A stretch of DNA of 64,000 nt from DATEDA01 sp963754305. GTDB taxonomy: Bacteria > Pseudomonadota > Gammaproteobacteria > Burkholderiales > SG8-39. Shown here one piece after another: positions 7,978 through 16,971 of the stretch (the stretch's first letter is position 1; every line of letters begins with the position of its first letter). The notes beneath the pieces were generated by a model, which did no database searches, was not told where the DNA came from, and saw only the letters and a program-made list of their open reading frames with translations. Made by a program: the position numbers and the translations under genes. The stretch lies in contig CAVWFR010000049.1 of assembly GCA_963754305.1 (NCBI GenBank), forward strand, positions 1 through 64,000. The letters run 5' to 3'.

Positions 7978-8973
7978 ATGGCTCGCCCCGGCGCTCCTTC
8001 CCCAGGCGACCCGCCGCCGGCCACCCGCTGGCTCACGTTCGTCACCCAGCTTCCGAGCGACGACCCCGCGGGTCGCATGAAGGTGTTGCGCACGCTCGAG
8101 ACGCTCGGGTGTGCGGTGCTGCGCGACGGCGTCTACCTGCTGCCCGAGTCGGCAGAGAACCGCCGCGGACTGGCCAAGCTCTCCGCGTACGTGAGCGGGA
8201 TCAACGGCACCGTCCACATGCTCGCGGTCAAGAGCATGGACGACGCGCAGTCGAAGCGGTTCCGCGGGCTCTTCGACCGTTCCGAGCAGTACCGGGAGCT
8301 GATCAAGACGGTGGAGTCGCTCGCGGCCGGCTTCGGCATCTCCGACCCGGTCGCGATCAGCCGCGTCGTGAGCAAGCAGCGGCGCGATCTCGAGGCGATC
8401 GGTGCGCTCGACTTCTTCGGCTCGCCGCTGCGCAACCAGGCCGAGCGGGCGGTCGCGGCCATGGAGACGAAGGTTCACGAGCTGATGTTCCCCGAGGACG
8501 CGGGACCTTCGCCGTCGGCAGGGGTCGCGCGCGCGGACCGCACCTACTTCCGCCGCGGTTGGGCGACGCGCAAGCCGCTCTTCTCCGACCGCCTCGCCTC
8601 CGCGTGGCTGATCCGCCGGTTCATCGACCCCGAGGCGGTGCTGGTCTGGCTCGACAAGGGCCGGGATCCCCCGGTGTCCGCGGTGACGTTCGGTTTCGAC
8701 GGGGCGACGTTCCGCAACAGCCGGAGCCGCGTGACCTACGAGGAGCTGCTAGCGAGCTTCAAGCTCGACAAGGACCCGGCGCTGATGAAGATCGGCCGGC
8801 TGGTGCATGCGCTCGAGGAAGGCGGCGCCCGCGTCGCCGAAGCGGCCGGCGTGGAGACGCTCCTCGCCGGCGCGCGGCGCCGCGCGACGACCGACGACGA
8901 GTTGCTCGCCGAGAGCGAGAAGACCTTCGATCTCCTCTACGAGGCGTATTTCGAGGTGCCGGCGAGAGCCTAG
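7978..8973 (+). CDS. chrB: ChrB chromate-resistance regulatory protein
   Basis: The 331-residue protein matches ChrB. The N-terminal part begins WLTFVTQLPSDDPAGRMKVLRTLETLGCAVLRDGVYLLP, a winged-helix-like ChrB N domain. The C-terminal half, DRTYFRRGWATRKPLFSDRLASAWLIRRFIDP with later LVHALEE, is the conserved ChrB catalytic/regulatory domain. ChrB usually accompanies the chromate efflux protein ChrA and confers or senses chromate resistance. No chrA is in the window, so the gene is solitary. ATG at 7978 was chosen because the similarity begins right after it; the open frame extends further upstream without homology. Confidence 0.85.
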   Translation: MARPGAPSPGDPPPATRWLTFVTQLPSDDPAGRMKVLRTLETLGCAVLRDGVYLLPESAENRRGLAKLSAYVSGINGTVHMLAVKSMDDAQSKRFRGLFDRSEQYRELIKTVESLAAGFGISDPVAISRVVSKQRRDLEAIGALDFFGSPLRNQAERAVAAMETKVHELMFPEDAGPSPSAGVARADRTYFRRGWATRKPLFSDRLASAWLIRRFIDPEAVLVWLDKGRDPPVSAVTFGFDGATFRNSRSRVTYEELLASFKLDKDPALMKIGRLVHALEEGGARVAEAAGVETLLAGARRRATTDDELLAESEKTFDLLYEAYFEVPARA

Positions 8974-9042
8974 CGTCGTCGCTCGGCGCACGCCGGCCCC
9001 CGGTGCAACTGCCGGATTGCGACGTTCGCCGGAGTGACGCTG

Positions 9043-9685
9043 TCAGTTGTCCACCTGCACCTGGAACGTCACCGCGCTCGTCGCGCCGGGCAGCAGGCTG
9101 CCGGCGAAGTTCCAGATGATGCCGCCCGCCGCGCCCACCGCCGGCGCGGTGGTCGGCGCCGCCGGCACGGTGCAAGCGAGCCCCGCCGGTGGTGCGCCGC
9201 AGCTCGCCGCGACGAAGGTCGTGAACGCCGGGGTCGCGTCGCGGATGGCGACCGCCGACAACGGGCTGGCGGAGCTGTTGGTATAGGTGATCGTGTAAGT
9301 GATCAGCGCGCCGGGGAGCGCCGTCGTGGCGCTCACCGACTTCGCCAGCGTCAGTCCGGCGATCGCTACGATGGTGAGATCGACGCGCGACGCCGACGCA
9401 TTGAGCGCCGGGCTCGCGCCGGTGTAGCTGAAGCTCGCCGTGACGGTCACCGTGCTGCGGTTGGTGTACGTGACGCGGTACTCGATGACGTCGCCCGGCC
9501 CGGCCTTGGCGGCCGGCGCGAGGACTTCCTTGCCGTCGGCGCCGACCGTGACTTTGTTCTGGGTCAGCACCGAGGCTAGGTCGCCCTGGGCGTAGATGGG
9601 TGACGAGGAAACCGCCGCCAGCATGAGCGTCGCAGACAACACGAGCCCCTGCGCGCGGCGCGCGGCGCGCGCATTCGATTGCCAT
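9043..9685 (-). CDS. Secreted DUF11-repeat protein, 5' frameshift suspected
   Basis: The product has a signal peptide (GLVLSATLMLAAVSSSPIYAQ) and two DUF11-type beta-sandwich repeats, each containing the motif of the form EYRVTYTNRS/TYTITYTNSS. DUF11 domains occur in large surface or adhesive proteins; here only two are present in roughly 200 residues. The ATG at 9685 with a strong upstream AAGGGGGGA ribosome-binding site is in a different frame from the signal peptide and repeats. The frame changes within the GCGCGC-rich stretch at about 9655-9680. Either a single-base error or frameshift is present, or translation starts at a weaker in-frame GTG. Confidence 0.65.
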
Positions 9686-9853
9686 GGGAATCCCCCCTTA
9701 AGGATGAAAGGCGAGCGAGGTGGTGCAACGCCTGTGCCAGTGCTGCCGGAGGAGGAGGAACTGCGTCGCACTGCCGTCCCGAGGGGCTGGCACGACGGCT
9801 ATGGCGGCGCGAGAGGGTCGCTGGCCGCGCGGGGGACTGTTACTGCGAAGCGG

Positions 9854-11305
9854 TTACTGCCGGCGGTCCTTCAGCGCCTGCGCCTGCTGGGCTTTCAGTT
9901 CGCGCAGCCGCGCGTCGATCGCCGAGAGCGTGTAGAAATCCGAGTCGCCGGCGGCCTGCGCGAACTGCAACTGCTCGATCGCGGCGGGCAGGCTGCCCTG
10001 CAGTAGGTAGCTTTCGGCGAGCGCCCGGTGCTGCTGCGTCCGCTGCCCGAGGGCCGCATAGGATTTCGCGATCAGCTGATAGAGCTGCGGATCCGCGGCG
10101 CGGCCCTTCGCCAGCTCATCGAGCAGGGCGACCGCCTCCTTGTCGCGGCCGAGCCGCTGCAGGACATCCGCGTACGCGTATTTGACGGCGGCCGCGTCGG
10201 GGAAAGCGGCGCGTGCCGCGGCGAGGATCTTCTCCGCGCCGGCCGGGTCGCCGGCCTCGATGCGGATCCGGGCGGCGAGCGTTTCGAGCATCGCGTGCGG
10301 CGGGACGAGCTTGCGCGCGGCGGCGAGCTCGGTGCCCGCCGTGCTCACATCCTTCGCGCGCAGCGCGGCGGCCGCGTAGCCATAGCGCACCGCGCCTTCC
10401 TCCGCGAACCGCTTCTCGGCCAGCGCGGTGCGGAAGAACGCGACCGCCTCCTCCGGCCGGCCGTCCGCGGCGCGCAGCTTGGCGCGCACCAGCTGGAAAT
10501 CGACGCTGTCGGGCCGCTGCCGGTATGGCGCGGTCGCGTTGCGGTTCTGCATGTCGGCGATGCGCTCGGTGGTGAGCGGGTGGGTGCGCAGATAGGTCGG
10601 CGCGTTGTTCTCGTACTGCCGCGTCGCCTTCTGCAACCGCTCGAAGAACCCCGGCATGCCGGCGGTATCGAAACCCGACGATTCCAGGATCTGGAACCCG
10701 ACCCGGTCCGCCTCGCGCTCGAAGTCGCGGCTGTAGTTCAGATACACCGCCGCCGGCGCCGCCTGCCCCGCGATCACCGCGGCCTGCGCGACCTGTGCGT
10801 TCGAGCGCGCGGCGAGCACCGCGATCGCAAGCGCGAGCAACGAGACCTTCGAGATCTTGCTCTGCGCGTCGTACTGGCGCGCCATGTGGCGCTGGAGGAC
10901 GTGCGCGATCTCGTGCGCGAGCACGGAGGCGAATTCCGACTCCGTCTGCGCGGCGAGCAGGAGGCCGGTGTGGATGCCGATGAACCCGCCGGGCATGGCG
11001 AACGCGTTCACCGTCTTGTCGCGGATGACGAAGAATTCGAAGTCCTGGCGCGTCTCGCCGCTCGCGGCGACCAGCCGGTAGCCGATCGCCTGCACGTAGT
11101 CCCTCACCTCCGGGTCGTCGACGTACGCGGGGTCGCGGCGGATCTCGCGCATGATCGATTCGCCGATCCGCCGCTCCATCTGCGGCGTGACGTCGGCTTG
11201 CGCGCTATCGCCCAGGTCGGGGAGGTTCTGCGTCCGGGCAGGAAGCGTCGGGACGAGTACCAGGACGGGAACGAGGGCGAGAAGTAGCCAGCGGAATCGA
11301 GCCAC
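9854..11305 (-). CDS. bepA: M48-family periplasmic metalloprotease with TPR repeats (BepA/YfgC-like)
   Basis: The 483-residue protein has an N-terminal signal peptide (RWLLLALVPVLVLVPTLPA). An M48 peptidase domain follows, with the zinc-binding HEIAHVLQRH motif and the upstream TESEFASVLA. The C-terminal half is made of TPR-like helices (AVAFFRTALAEKRFAEEGAVRYG and others). E. coli BepA degrades or assists assembly of outer-membrane proteins such as LptD. Length and domain order match that family. It is transcribed divergently from moaC across about 180 bases. Confidence 0.9.
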   Translation of the reverse strand: MARFRWLLLALVPVLVLVPTLPARTQNLPDLGDSAQADVTPQMERRIGESIMREIRRDPAYVDDPEVRDYVQAIGYRLVAASGETRQDFEFFVIRDKTVNAFAMPGGFIGIHTGLLLAAQTESEFASVLAHEIAHVLQRHMARQYDAQSKISKVSLLALAIAVLAARSNAQVAQAAVIAGQAAPAAVYLNYSRDFEREADRVGFQILESSGFDTAGMPGFFERLQKATRQYENNAPTYLRTHPLTTERIADMQNRNATAPYRQRPDSVDFQLVRAKLRAADGRPEEAVAFFRTALAEKRFAEEGAVRYGYAAAALRAKDVSTAGTELAAARKLVPPHAMLETLAARIRIEAGDPAGAEKILAAARAAFPDAAAVKYAYADVLQRLGRDKEAVALLDELAKGRAADPQLYQLIAKSYAALGQRTQQHRALAESYLLQGSLPAAIEQLQFAQAAGDSDFYTLSAIDARLRELKAQQAQALKDRRQ

Positions 11306-11483
11306 CTCGGTATGATACCCGGCGGGTCTGCGGGTTCCCTCCGCAGGGGTCCCTCGGTGCTGGCGGCGGGAACCCGGTCGGGTTGCGGCCGGTCCTAGGC
11401 ACGCTGACCCGCCGCCGGACGCCCGTGCTCGCCGCGACGCGGAGGTTTCATGCCGGGATTCGATTTCGGAAGGTCTTGAGCGG

Positions 11484-11963
11484 ATGGCGCTAAGTCATTT
11501 TGACGCGCAGGGTGCGGCGCACATGGTGGACGTCGGCGGAAAGGCGGAGACGCGCCGGGTCGCCCGTGCCGCCGGAAGGATCCTGATGCGGCCCGAAACC
11601 CTGGCCCTGATACGCGCGGGGAGTGCCGCGAAGGGCGACGTGCTAGGCGTCGCGCGGATCGCGGCGATCCAGGGCGCCAAGCGCGCGGCCGAATTGATCC
11701 CCCTCGCGCACCCGCTCGCACTCACCCGGGTCGCCGCGGAGTTCGGCGACGACGACCGGGAGCCATCCGTGTCGCTCACGGTCACCGTCGAGACGGTCGG
11801 CCGGACCGGGGTCGAGATGGAGGCGCTCACGGCAGTGAGCGTAGGGCTGCTCACCGTGTACGACATGTGCAAGGCGGTCGATCGGGGCATGCGGATCGAG
11901 TCGATCCGGCTGCTGGAGAAGACAGGCGGGAAGTCCGGTACATTCGTCGATCCAGAGGGTTAA
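11484..11963 (+). CDS. moaC: Cyclic pyranopterin monophosphate synthase MoaC
   Basis: The 159-residue protein carries the MoaC signatures HMVDVGGKAETRRVA near the N-terminus, AAELIPLAHPLALT with the conserved PLAHPL, and GVEMEALTAVSVGLLTVYDMCKA with the active-site MEALT region. It converts 3',8-cyclo-GTP to cyclic pyranopterin monophosphate in molybdopterin cofactor synthesis. Other moa genes are not adjacent. The window also encodes a Mo/W formate dehydrogenase that needs this cofactor. A 13-base tandem repeat begins at the stop codon. Confidence 0.95.
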   Translation: MALSHFDAQGAAHMVDVGGKAETRRVARAAGRILMRPETLALIRAGSAAKGDVLGVARIAAIQGAKRAAELIPLAHPLALTRVAAEFGDDDREPSVSLTVTVETVGRTGVEMEALTAVSVGLLTVYDMCKAVDRGMRIESIRLLEKTGGKSGTFVDPEG

Positions 11964-12014
11964 AGAGACGGGTTAAAGAGACGGGTTAAAGAGACGGGTT
12001 AGAGAGACGGGCTG
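11957..12014. repeat. 13-bp tandem repeat, four copies plus a partial fifth
   Basis: The unit GGGTTAAAGAGAC is repeated exactly three times from 11957, then once as GGGTTAGAGAGAC, then a degenerate GGGCTGAG. The first unit contains the moaC TAA stop. Each unit carries a stop codon in that frame. Lies between moaC and the sox operon. Confidence 0.9.
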
Positions 12015-12139
12015 AGGGCTGGGGGGCTTTTACGTACCCTGCGAGCCCATACTTAGCCGTTAGACTGCAGCGCTACGCTTGAGCCGTATCCGCTCGAACC
12101 GTGCTTACGGCCGCGACCGACAGATAGGACAGGGACACG

Positions 12140-12613
12140 ATGACCACCATTTCGCGCAGGACCGCGCTCAAGCGCACCGGCGGCGGGGCGCTGGCGGCAA
12201 TGGCCATGGCCGCGGGCTGGCTCCGGCCCGCCGACGCGCTCGCCGACTGGAACAAGGGGGCGTTCGAGGCGAAGACCTTGGGCGACGCGCTCAAGAACCT
12301 CAAGATAGCCGCCCCGGCCGAGACGAAGGACATCGCGATCAGGGCGCCGGACATCGCCGAGAACGGCGCGGTGGTGCCGATCGAGATTCAAAGCAACCTG
12401 CCCGGCACGCGCTCGATGGCGGTGCTGATCGAAAAGAACCCGTTTCCCTACGCCGGGAGCTTCGACTTGTCGCAGGGCGCGCTGCCGTTCATCGCCCTAC
12501 GGGTGAAGATGGGCGAGACCTCGAACGTGCGCGTGGTGGTCGCCACCGCCGACGGCAAGTTTCACACCGCCGTCAAGGAAGTGAAAGTAACGATCGGCGG
12601 CTGCGGTGGATGA
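12140..12613 (+). CDS. soxY: Thiosulfate oxidation carrier protein SoxY
   Basis: The 157-residue protein starts with a Tat signal (SRRTALKRTGGGALAA) and ends in the swinging-arm motif GGCGG, whose Cys carries the sulfur substrate covalently in the periplasm. The body has the SoxY Ig-like fold (ENGAVVPIEIQSNLPGTRSM, FIALRVKMGETSNVRVVV). It forms the SoxYZ heterodimer with the next gene. It is the first gene of soxYZAXB. The roughly 125 bases between the tandem repeat and this ATG are the likely promoter region. Confidence 0.97.
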   Translation: MTTISRRTALKRTGGGALAAMAMAAGWLRPADALADWNKGAFEAKTLGDALKNLKIAAPAETKDIAIRAPDIAENGAVVPIEIQSNLPGTRSMAVLIEKNPFPYAGSFDLSQGALPFIALRVKMGETSNVRVVVATADGKFHTAVKEVKVTIGGCGG

Positions 12614-12640
12614 GCCGGGACACAAGTTGAGGAGCAGGCT

Positions 12641-12958
12641 ATGGCCGACCCGATGAAAATCCGCGCGAAGCTCGAGGGCGACGTCCTCGACGTCCGCGTG
12701 CTGATGGCGCACCCGATGGAGACCGGCCAGCGCAAGGATGCGAGCGGCAAGCTGATCCCGCTGCATTTCATCCAGACGATCAGCGCGCAGCTGAACGGCA
12801 AGCCGGTCTTCCAGGCCGAGGTGAGCCAGGCGATCTCGCGCAACCCGGTGTTCGGCTTCAAGGTGAAGGGCGCTAAAGCAGGCGACAAGCTCGCCATCGT
12901 CTGGACCGACAACAAGGGCGACACCCGCGCCGACGAAGTCGCCGTCGGCGCCGGCTAG
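12641..12958 (+). CDS. soxZ: Thiosulfate oxidation carrier complex protein SoxZ
   Basis: The 105-residue protein has the typical SoxZ sequence: KIRAKLEGDVLDVRVLMAHPMETG near the N-terminus and GAKAGDKLAIVWTDNKGD near the end. It has no signal peptide, as expected, since it is exported piggy-back with Tat-dependent SoxY. It stabilises the SoxY carrier arm. A Shine-Dalgarno-like GAGGAG... lies before the ATG, 27 bases after the soxY stop. Confidence 0.97.
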   Translation: MADPMKIRAKLEGDVLDVRVLMAHPMETGQRKDASGKLIPLHFIQTISAQLNGKPVFQAEVSQAISRNPVFGFKVKGAKAGDKLAIVWTDNKGDTRADEVAVGAG

Positions 12959-13009
12959 AGCCCGTCCGCGCGCGCCGGGCGGCGCGCCGCCCGGCAGCAG
13001 GAGGAGCGA

Positions 13010-13837
13010 ATGACTACCCGCCACCGCCTTCGCGCGGCGCTCGCGGCCGCGTTGCTCGGCGCGCTGCCCGCGCCGGCGCAGGACGCAGCTCAGGACGCGG
13101 CGCAGAATCTCAGGGGCCTGCAGCTCTACCGCGAGATGTCCGCCCAGGACAACCCCGGTGAGCTGTGGGCCGAGCGCGGCAAGGAACTCTTCCAGTCGCC
13201 GCGCGGGCCAAAACAGGCGAGCCTCGCCGCGTGCGACTTCGGGCTGGGGCCGGGACAGCTCAAGGGCGCGTATGCGCGGCTGCCGCGCTACTTCGCCGAT
13301 ACCGACAAGGTCGAGGACCTGGAGTCGCGCCTAATGACCTGCATGGTGGCGCTGCAGGGGTTGCGGGAGGAAGACATCAAGCGCACCGCGTTCGGCAATC
13401 TCGACCGCGACTCCGACATGGAAGCGCTCGCCGCGTACGTCGCGTCACAGTCGAACGGCATGAAATTCGCCGTCCGCCTCGACCACCCTCAGGAGCGGTT
13501 CGCGTACGCGCTCGGCGAGAAGATCTTCTTCCGGCGCAACGGCCCGCTCGACTTTGCCTGCGCGAGCTGCCACGCCGAGGACGGGAAGCGCATCCGCCTG
13601 CAGGATCTGCCCAACATGCAGGACCCGAAGCAGATCCAGGCGATCATCGGCGGCTGGCCAGCGTATCGCGGGACGCAGAGCACGGTGCGCACGATGCAGC
13701 ACCGGCTCTTCGACTGCAACTGGCAGATGCGGCTGCCGCCGCTCGAGTACGCCTCCGAGTTCCCGATCGCGCTCACGACCTATCTCGCCTACAAGGCGAA
13801 CGGCGGCCCGATCGACGCGCCGGGCGTGCGGCGCTGA
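13010..13837 (+). CDS. soxA: SoxA, mono-haem diheme-type c cytochrome subunit of SoxAX
   Basis: The 275-residue protein has a cleavable signal peptide (LRAALAAALLGALPAPAQ). It has a single haem-c motif CASCH with downstream MQHRLFDCNWQMRLP, where the Cys is the persulfidated axial ligand. The N-terminal half, which carries a second CXXCH in diheme SoxA proteins, has none here, so this belongs to the single-haem subclass. With SoxX it couples thiosulfate oxidatively to the SoxY cysteine in the periplasm. It is spaced 51 bases after soxZ. Confidence 0.95.
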   Translation: MTTRHRLRAALAAALLGALPAPAQDAAQDAAQNLRGLQLYREMSAQDNPGELWAERGKELFQSPRGPKQASLAACDFGLGPGQLKGAYARLPRYFADTDKVEDLESRLMTCMVALQGLREEDIKRTAFGNLDRDSDMEALAAYVASQSNGMKFAVRLDHPQERFAYALGEKIFFRRNGPLDFACASCHAEDGKRIRLQDLPNMQDPKQIQAIIGGWPAYRGTQSTVRTMQHRLFDCNWQMRLPPLEYASEFPIALTTYLAYKANGGPIDAPGVRR

Positions 13838-13851
13838 CGAGGGTCGAGCCG

Positions 13852-14499
13852 ATGACGACGACCCGGATCGTCTGCGCCGCGCTGGCCGCGCTGGCCGCGC
13901 TCGCCGCTGCGAGCTGCGCGACGAGGCCGCCGGCGCCGACCGCGCAGGACCTGCAGCGCGCGCTCGACCAGGCCTATGCCCGCGCGACGGCCGAGCAGCG
14001 GGCGAGGAGCGTGCAGGACGAAGCGCAGGCGCTGTGCTCGAAGCTCGCCGGCGAGCCGCTTGCGCCGGAAGCGGCGCAGAAGGTGATCGCGCTCTCGCGC
14101 GCGTCGATCCGGTATCCCGCCTCCGGCAAGCTGATGGGCGAATGGCAGACGGGCCAGCGCCTCGCGCTCGACGGCTACGGCATGCGGCTCCTGCCCGGCG
14201 GCGGCGGCGACGTCACCCCCGGACGCGCGAACGGCGCGAACTGCTACGCGTGCCACCAGCTGGACCCGCAGGAGCTGAACGCCGGCAATCTCGGCGCGAG
14301 TCTCGCGCGTTTCGGCACCGCGCGCGGCAACGGCCCGGACGTGCAGAAGTACGTCTACGAGAAGGTGTACAACGCCTGGTCGTTCTTCCCCTGCTCGACG
14401 ATGCCGCGGCTCGGCGCGAACGGCTACCTCACGCCCGAGCAGATCGCTGACGTGGTGGCGTTCGTGCTCGATCCGGGTTCGCCGGTTAACGCCAAGTGA
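13852..14499 (+). CDS. soxX: SoxX, monohaem c-type cytochrome subunit of SoxAX
   Basis: The 215-residue protein has a hydrophobic signal ending LAAASCATRPPAP, which may be processed as a lipoprotein. It has one haem-binding motif NCYACHQLD and a Met-containing segment STMPRLGANGYLTPEQIADVVAFV that supplies the axial ligand. It is the electron-transfer partner of SoxA. It is longer than many SoxX proteins because of an alpha-helical N-terminal region with many Ala, Gln and Arg. The ATG lies 14 bases after the soxA stop. Confidence 0.94.
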   Translation: MTTTRIVCAALAALAALAAASCATRPPAPTAQDLQRALDQAYARATAEQRARSVQDEAQALCSKLAGEPLAPEAAQKVIALSRASIRYPASGKLMGEWQTGQRLALDGYGMRLLPGGGGDVTPGRANGANCYACHQLDPQELNAGNLGASLARFGTARGNGPDVQKYVYEKVYNAWSFFPCSTMPRLGANGYLTPEQIADVVAFVLDPGSPVNAK

Positions 14500-14521
14500 T
14501 TCGCCCGGGGCCGGTGCGGCG

Positions 14522-16231
14522 GTGAACCGGCGCGAGTTCCTCGAGGTCCTCGCCGCCGCGGCCGCGGCGGGGCTTGCGCTCGATGCGCCGGAGGCACTCG
14601 GCCAGGCGAGCGCAGATGTGCTCTATCGCCTGCCGCGGTTCGGCAACGTCTCGCTGCTTCACATCACCGATACCCACGCACAGCTCGCGCCAAGCTGGTT
14701 TCGCGAGCCGAGCATGAACATCGGCGTGGGCGAAGCGTCGGGCCGCCCGCCGCACCTCGTCGGCGAGCGCCTGCTCAAGTCATTCGGCGTCAAACCCGGC
14801 TCGCGACAAGCGTACGCCTTCACCGCGCTCGACTTCGAACGCGCGGCGCGCGCCTACGGCAAGGTGGGCGGGTTCGCACATCTCGCGACCCTCCTCCGGC
14901 GCGTACGCGGCGAGCGCCCCGGCGCGCTGCTGCTCGACGGCGGCGACAGCTGGCAAGGCACCGGGCTCGCGCTGTGGACGAAGGGCGCGGACATGATCGC
15001 GGCGCAGCGCGAGCTCGGGGTCGATATCATGACCGCGCACTGGGAGTTCACCTACGGCGCCGAGCGCGTGCAGCAGGCGATCGCGCGCGAGCTCGGCGGC
15101 CGGATCGAGTTCGTCGCGCAGAACGTGGCCACCGCCGACTTCGCCGACCCGGTGTTCGTGCCATGGGTGTTGCGCGAGTCGAACGGCGTGCCGGTCGCCA
15201 TCATCGGGCAGGCGTTTCCCTACACGCCGATCGCCAATCCGCGCCACTTGGTACCCGACTGGACGTTCGGCATCCAGGAGGACGCGCTCCAGAAGCACGT
15301 CGACGCGGCGCGCGCGAAGGGTGCCCTGGTGGTCGTGCTCCTGTCGCACAACGGGATGGACGTCGACCTGAAGCTCGCCGGGCGCGTACGCGGGATCGAC
15401 GCGATCCTCGGCGGCCACACCCACGACGCCGTGCCGCAAGCCGCGATCGTGAACAATGCCGGCGGCAGCACGATCGTGACGAACGGCGGCTCGAACGGCA
15501 AGTTTCTCGGCGTGCTCGATCTCGATGTGCGCGGCGGCCGGCTCACCGACTTCCGCTATTCGTTGCTGCCGGTGTTCGCGGACCTCCTGCCCGCGGACCC
15601 CGCGATGGACGCGCTCATCCGTACGGCGCGCGCACCGCACGAAGCGAAGCTCGGCGAGAAGCTCGCGGTGACCGCGGGGCTCCTCTACCGGCGCGGGAAC
15701 TTCAACGGCACCTTCGACCAGCTGATCCTGGATGCGATGCTCGAGGTGAAGGGCGCGCAGATCGCGTTCTCGCCGGGGTTCCGTTGGGGCGGCTCGGTGC
15801 TCCCCGGCGAGACGATCACGATGGAGCGCGTGCTCGACCAGACCGCGATTACCTACCCGGAGTGCACGCTGACCGACCTGACCGGTGAGACGATCAAGGC
15901 GATCCTCGAGGACGTCTGCGACAACCTCTTCAACCCCGATCCGTACCTTCAGCAGGGCGGCGACATGGTGCGCGTCGGCGGCTTGACTTACGCGTGCGCG
16001 CCCACGGCAAGCCGCGGCAACCGGATCTCCGACCTGCGGGTGGGCGAGAAGCCGCTCGACGCGGGTCGGACGTACCGAGTCGCCGGTTGGGCGTCGGTGC
16101 AGGAGAATCCGCAGGGCGAGCCGATCTGGGAGGTGGTGGCGAGGTATTTGCGGGACCGGAAGGTGATCGCGCCGCGGCGGCTGAACGTGCCGCGGCTGGA
16201 AGGGGTGGCGGGGAATCCGGGACTTGCCTGA
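14522..16231 (+). CDS. soxB: Thiosulfohydrolase SoxB
   Basis: The 569-residue protein is SoxB, the dimanganese enzyme that hydrolyses sulfate from SoxY-cysteine S-thiosulfonate. Metal-binding motifs of the 5'-nucleotidase-like fold are present: HITDTHAQL, GGDSWQGT, LLSHNGMDVD and GGHTHD. The C-terminal nucleotidase-type domain follows. The start is GTG within NRREFLEVLAAAAAAGLAL, a Tat-like signal. Last gene of the operon; soxCD, soxV and soxW are not in the window. Without SoxCD the sulfane sulfur is typically stored or passed on to other enzymes. Confidence 0.96.
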   Translation: MNRREFLEVLAAAAAAGLALDAPEALGQASADVLYRLPRFGNVSLLHITDTHAQLAPSWFREPSMNIGVGEASGRPPHLVGERLLKSFGVKPGSRQAYAFTALDFERAARAYGKVGGFAHLATLLRRVRGERPGALLLDGGDSWQGTGLALWTKGADMIAAQRELGVDIMTAHWEFTYGAERVQQAIARELGGRIEFVAQNVATADFADPVFVPWVLRESNGVPVAIIGQAFPYTPIANPRHLVPDWTFGIQEDALQKHVDAARAKGALVVVLLSHNGMDVDLKLAGRVRGIDAILGGHTHDAVPQAAIVNNAGGSTIVTNGGSNGKFLGVLDLDVRGGRLTDFRYSLLPVFADLLPADPAMDALIRTARAPHEAKLGEKLAVTAGLLYRRGNFNGTFDQLILDAMLEVKGAQIAFSPGFRWGGSVLPGETITMERVLDQTAITYPECTLTDLTGETIKAILEDVCDNLFNPDPYLQQGGDMVRVGGLTYACAPTASRGNRISDLRVGEKPLDAGRTYRVAGWASVQENPQGEPIWEVVARYLRDRKVIAPRRLNVPRLEGVAGNPGLA

Positions 16232-16432
16232 TCGCCGCCGATAGAACTCGGCCGCTCCGTCCCTCGTTCGCCCGCGTCGCGAATCCGCAAGGCTTGTACG
16301 AGACTCGTTTCCGCGCCGGCCCGGTATAGTCCGGCTTCGCGATTTGGGCGCGGCCACGAGTATCTAGGGCTCGCACCCACCTCGTCGGTAGCGGTACGGG
16401 TCAAGGACTAAACCAACCACGCGGCGGGCAAA

Positions 16433-16463
16433 CAAAAAAGGGCCCCTCTTGCGAGGGGCCCCT
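16433..16463 (-). terminator. Rho-independent terminator of pilA
   Basis: On the minus strand GGGGCCCCTCGC-AAGA-GGGGCCC forms a strong hairpin followed directly by a T6 tract, about 25 bases after the pilin stop codon. Confidence 0.88.
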
Positions 16464-16485
16464 GATACGAAGACTTGCTCGTCGC

Positions 16486-16893
16486 TTAGCGGCAGGTCGA
16501 CGGCATAAACTTCGTCGGCGTGCCGGTGCACGACCAAACGACAGTGTTACCCGACATCGACGGCGTCAGAGTGATGGAAACGACCGTCCCGACGGAAGTC
16601 GCGGCAGCGCTGCCGCCCATGTCGATCACTCCGCCAGCAGTGACGGCGCCGCTCGTCACTTTGCCATAGGGCGTAAACGTAAGCCCCGCGCCCGCGGACG
16701 CGAGCGAGTTGTCCGTCTGCGCCTTCTCGGTGATCGAAGTCCGCAAGCTGCTCGCCGCGAGCACGATCTCCGAAACCTTCGCCCGGATGGTGTAGTCCTG
16801 ATAGGCCGGCAGCGCCACAGCGGCCAAGATACCGATGATCGCCACCACGATCATCAGTTCGATGAGCGTGAAGCCCTTTTGAATCTTTCTCAT
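16486..16893 (-). CDS. pilA: Type IV major pilin PilA
   Basis: The 135-residue prepilin has a short basic leader (MRKIQKG) followed by the class-III methylation motif FTLIELMIVVAIIGILAAVALPAYQDY, with the conserved Glu at mature position 5. A C-terminal disulfide loop is formed by WSCTGTPTKFMPSTCR. It would be cleaved by prepilin peptidase and polymerised into type IV pili for adhesion and twitching. It is a single-gene transcript bounded by a sigma-54-type promoter and a strong terminator. The upstream region encodes glycosyltransferase-like genes. Confidence 0.96.
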   Translation of the reverse strand: MRKIQKGFTLIELMIVVAIIGILAAVALPAYQDYTIRAKVSEIVLAASSLRTSITEKAQTDNSLASAGAGLTFTPYGKVTSGAVTAGGVIDMGGSAAATSVGTVVSITLTPSMSGNTVVWSCTGTPTKFMPSTCR

Positions 16894-16955
16894 GCCATTC
16901 TCCCGATTAAGTGTGCGAAGTGCGGCAGCTAATATACCGCCACGGATCCCTACTC

Positions 16956-16971
16956 AGCAGGCTCCATGCCA
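16956..16971 (-). promoter_or_regulatory. Sigma-54-type promoter for pilA
   Basis: The minus-strand sequence TGGCATGGAGCCTGCT has GG and GC exactly ten bases apart, close to the -24/-12 consensus TGGCAC-N5-TTGC. It lies about 63 bases before the pilA ATG, consistent with the PilS/PilR-sigma-54 control known for many pilin genes. Confidence 0.65.

Noticed and set aside
11957..12014. Tandem repeat as a CRISPR array
   Set aside because: Units are contiguous 13-mers without spacers and without cas genes.
16332..16400. Possible tRNA-like T arm near GGTGCGAGCCC upstream of the pilA terminator
   Set aside because: No anticodon arm, acceptor stem or CCA can be fitted around it.
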